7,295 bases of DNA from Clostridiales bacterium (GTDB lineage: Bacteria > Bacillota > Clostridia > Oscillospirales > Ruminococcaceae): NCBI GenBank assembly GCA_012800685.1, contig JAAZIT010000023.1:1-7295 (forward strand). Direction: 5' to 3'. Of this stretch, positions 6,612 to 7,295 are shown one piece after another. The stretch's first letter is position 1, and each line of letters opens with the position of its first letter. The notes below the pieces were generated by a model. It saw only the letters and a program-made list of their open reading frames with translations, made no database searches and was not told the DNA's origin. The position numbers were made by a program, and so were the translations under genes.

Positions 6612-6905
6612 ATGAACCACAAAAATAAAAAACATATGTTGCCTGTCAGATTTAGATTTATTATTATTTTTGCAATAAGTCTGATTTTGGTATCTTTTAT
6701 TGTATATATGCTATGTAATTCTTTAGATGATATTGTTCCAAGTCACAAAACAAGCAACACGTCAAACCAAACATCAAAAGAACCTGTTGACAGTGATAAT
6801 AATGGTGTCACAACTACAAAACCTAATAATGATGTGGTTTATGTGATAACTACCACTATCGCAACTACAACTACAGCTGATGATACTTCCACATCTCCTG
6901 AATAA
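6612..6905 (+). CDS. Small single-pass membrane protein with Ser/Thr-rich tail, function unknown
   Basis: I do not recognise a family for this 97-residue protein. It has a short basic N-terminus (MNHKNKKHMLPVRFR), one hydrophobic segment at about 15-35, and then a 60-residue polar tail rich in Thr, Ser, Asn and Asp, including ITTTIATTTTADD near the end. The positive-inside rule places the tail outside the cell. The Cys at 35 is preceded by YML, which is not a lipobox, and there is no LPxTG motif, so it is a membrane anchor rather than a lipoprotein or sortase substrate. Thr-rich stretches like this act as surface linkers in many Ruminococcus-type proteins, but no domain follows here. GGAGG 9 bases before the ATG, a consensus promoter and a terminator make it a genuine self-contained unit. 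It could be a remnant of a longer surface protein. Confidence 0.75.
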   Translation: MNHKNKKHMLPVRFRFIIIFAISLILVSFIVYMLCNSLDDIVPSHKTSNTSNQTSKEPVDSDNNGVTTTKPNNDVVYVITTTIATTTTADDTSTSPE

Positions 6906-6964
6906 TATATTTTATATAAATAATTAGAAATAGCTTAAGATTAAAGCAGAAGATGATTAATAAA

Positions 6965-7000
6965 ATTAAGCGTCACGATAATGGGACGCTTAATATTTTT
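6965..7000 (+). terminator. Rho-independent terminator of the small membrane protein gene
   Basis: ATTAAGCGTC (6965-6974) pairs perfectly with GACGCTTAAT (6985-6994) around a 10-base loop, followed by ATTTTT. It lies 59 bases after the stop codon. Confidence 0.88.
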
Positions 7001-7110
7001 GTGCTGTTTTTCATTAGTAGGAGATTATGAGGAAATAATAAAATAATATTTTTTTAAAAAATCAAATATGTGGCGTATACTTATAAATTTAACACTAGAT
7101 GTAGTGGTGC

Positions 7111-7149
7111 AATTGTAAATTTTGAAGATTTATATCAAAATTTACAATT
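7111..7149. repeat. 15-bp perfect inverted repeat, 9-base loop
   Basis: AATTGTAAATTTTGA (7111-7125) and TCAAAATTTACAATT (7135-7149) are exact reverse complements around AGATTTATA. Neither side is followed by a T-run, so it is not an intrinsic terminator. It is the longest perfect arm I found in the window. Confidence 0.85.
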
Positions 7150-7156
7150 AAGAAAA

Positions 7157-7179
7157 GTGTAAACTAAAAACCTTTACAC
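7157..7179. repeat. 7-bp inverted repeat, 9-base loop, sharing the TGTAAA arm
   Basis: GTGTAAA (7157-7163) pairs with TTTACAC (7173-7179) around CTAAAAACC. It begins 7 bases after the 15-bp repeat and shares its TGTAAA/TTTACA core and 9-base loop size. Confidence 0.6.
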
Positions 7180-7295
7180 CGTTGTTTGTATATATAATAT
7201 TAAATAAAGCATTTTTAAGTTTTTTGATGGTAATATCATATATTTGATAAGAATTCTGTAAATTAAGTGGTTTAAGTACCTAAATCAAGCTGTTA

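Larger units (their letters stand above)
7001..7295. other. Gene-free AT-rich tail of the window
   Basis: No frame with a usable start and ribosome site is present on either strand. The longest open stretches are 43 codons (minus, 7279-7148) and 34 codons (plus, 7058-7162), neither with a convincing start. It contains the two hairpins at 7111-7149 and 7157-7179, a T7A6 tract (7049-7061), and a lone TATAAT (7193-7198) without a good -35. It may be the leader of a gene beyond the window. Confidence 0.55.

Noticed and set aside
6953..7030. 25-codon ORF running through the terminator
   Set aside because: It has no ribosome site at correct spacing and its codons span a perfect terminator hairpin.
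7019..7038. AGGAG followed by ATG AGG AAA TAA (three-codon ORF)
   Set aside because: Spacing of 3 bases is too short, the ORF is trivial, and it follows a terminator with no clear promoter between.
7173..7198. TTTACA with TATAAT as a promoter
   Set aside because: The spacer is only 14 bp, too short for a normal sigma-A promoter.
7058..7279. Open stretches of 34 codons (plus, to 7162) and 43 codons (minus, 7279-7148) as gene remnants
   Set aside because: No start with a ribosome site and no recognisable motif. Such lengths arise easily by chance, and they overlap the inverted repeats that better explain the region.

Overview
The window is AT-rich, with mostly A/T-ending codons, strong Shine-Dalgarno sites, and sigma-A type promoters (TTGAAA or TTGTAA, 17 bp, TATAAT or TATACT). 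This suggests a low-GC Gram-positive bacterium, probably a clostridial or Ruminococcus-like Firmicute. That is inferred from base composition, protein flavour (class A PBP with a cysteine-containing C-terminus, Thr-rich surface tail) and gene types. No taxonomic marker is fully present.

Layout: (1) 1-571, the 3' part of a ribosomal protein S1-type gene, closed by a terminator at 585-614. (2) A clear promoter (625-653) drives a bifunctional class A penicillin-binding protein (710-2905), ended by a terminator at 2912-2940. (3) A THUMP-containing RNA methyltransferase (2982-4094) follows, possibly from a weak promoter that overlaps the preceding terminator. (4) A 412-base non-coding, very AT-rich spacer (4095-4506) contains two adjacent hairpins and a strand-biased cluster of TAAC/TAACTA motifs. 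It ends at a strong hairpin terminator (4507-4540) shared by the convergent methyltransferase and asnB transcripts. (5) asnB, glutamine-hydrolysing asparagine synthetase, lies on the minus strand (6377-4545) with its own promoter. (6) A divergent control region (about 6380-6611) holds asnB's promoter and a second promoter with identical core hexamers, plus several perfect inverted repeats. One of these covers the -10 element and start site of the second promoter. (7) A small single-pass membrane protein with a Ser/Thr-rich tail (6612-6905) has its own terminator (6965-7000). (8) A gene-free tail (7001-7295) carries a striking 15-bp perfect inverted repeat and a second hairpin with a related arm.

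The genes are conserved housekeeping functions (translation, cell-wall synthesis, rRNA modification, asparagine synthesis), each apparently its own transcription unit. I see no operon linking them, and no mobile element, phage, CRISPR or defence genes. The less ordinary content is between genes: the palindromes around the divergent promoters, the hairpin pair at 7111-7179, and the skewed spacer downstream of the methyltransferase. The small membrane protein is the only gene I could not assign to a family.
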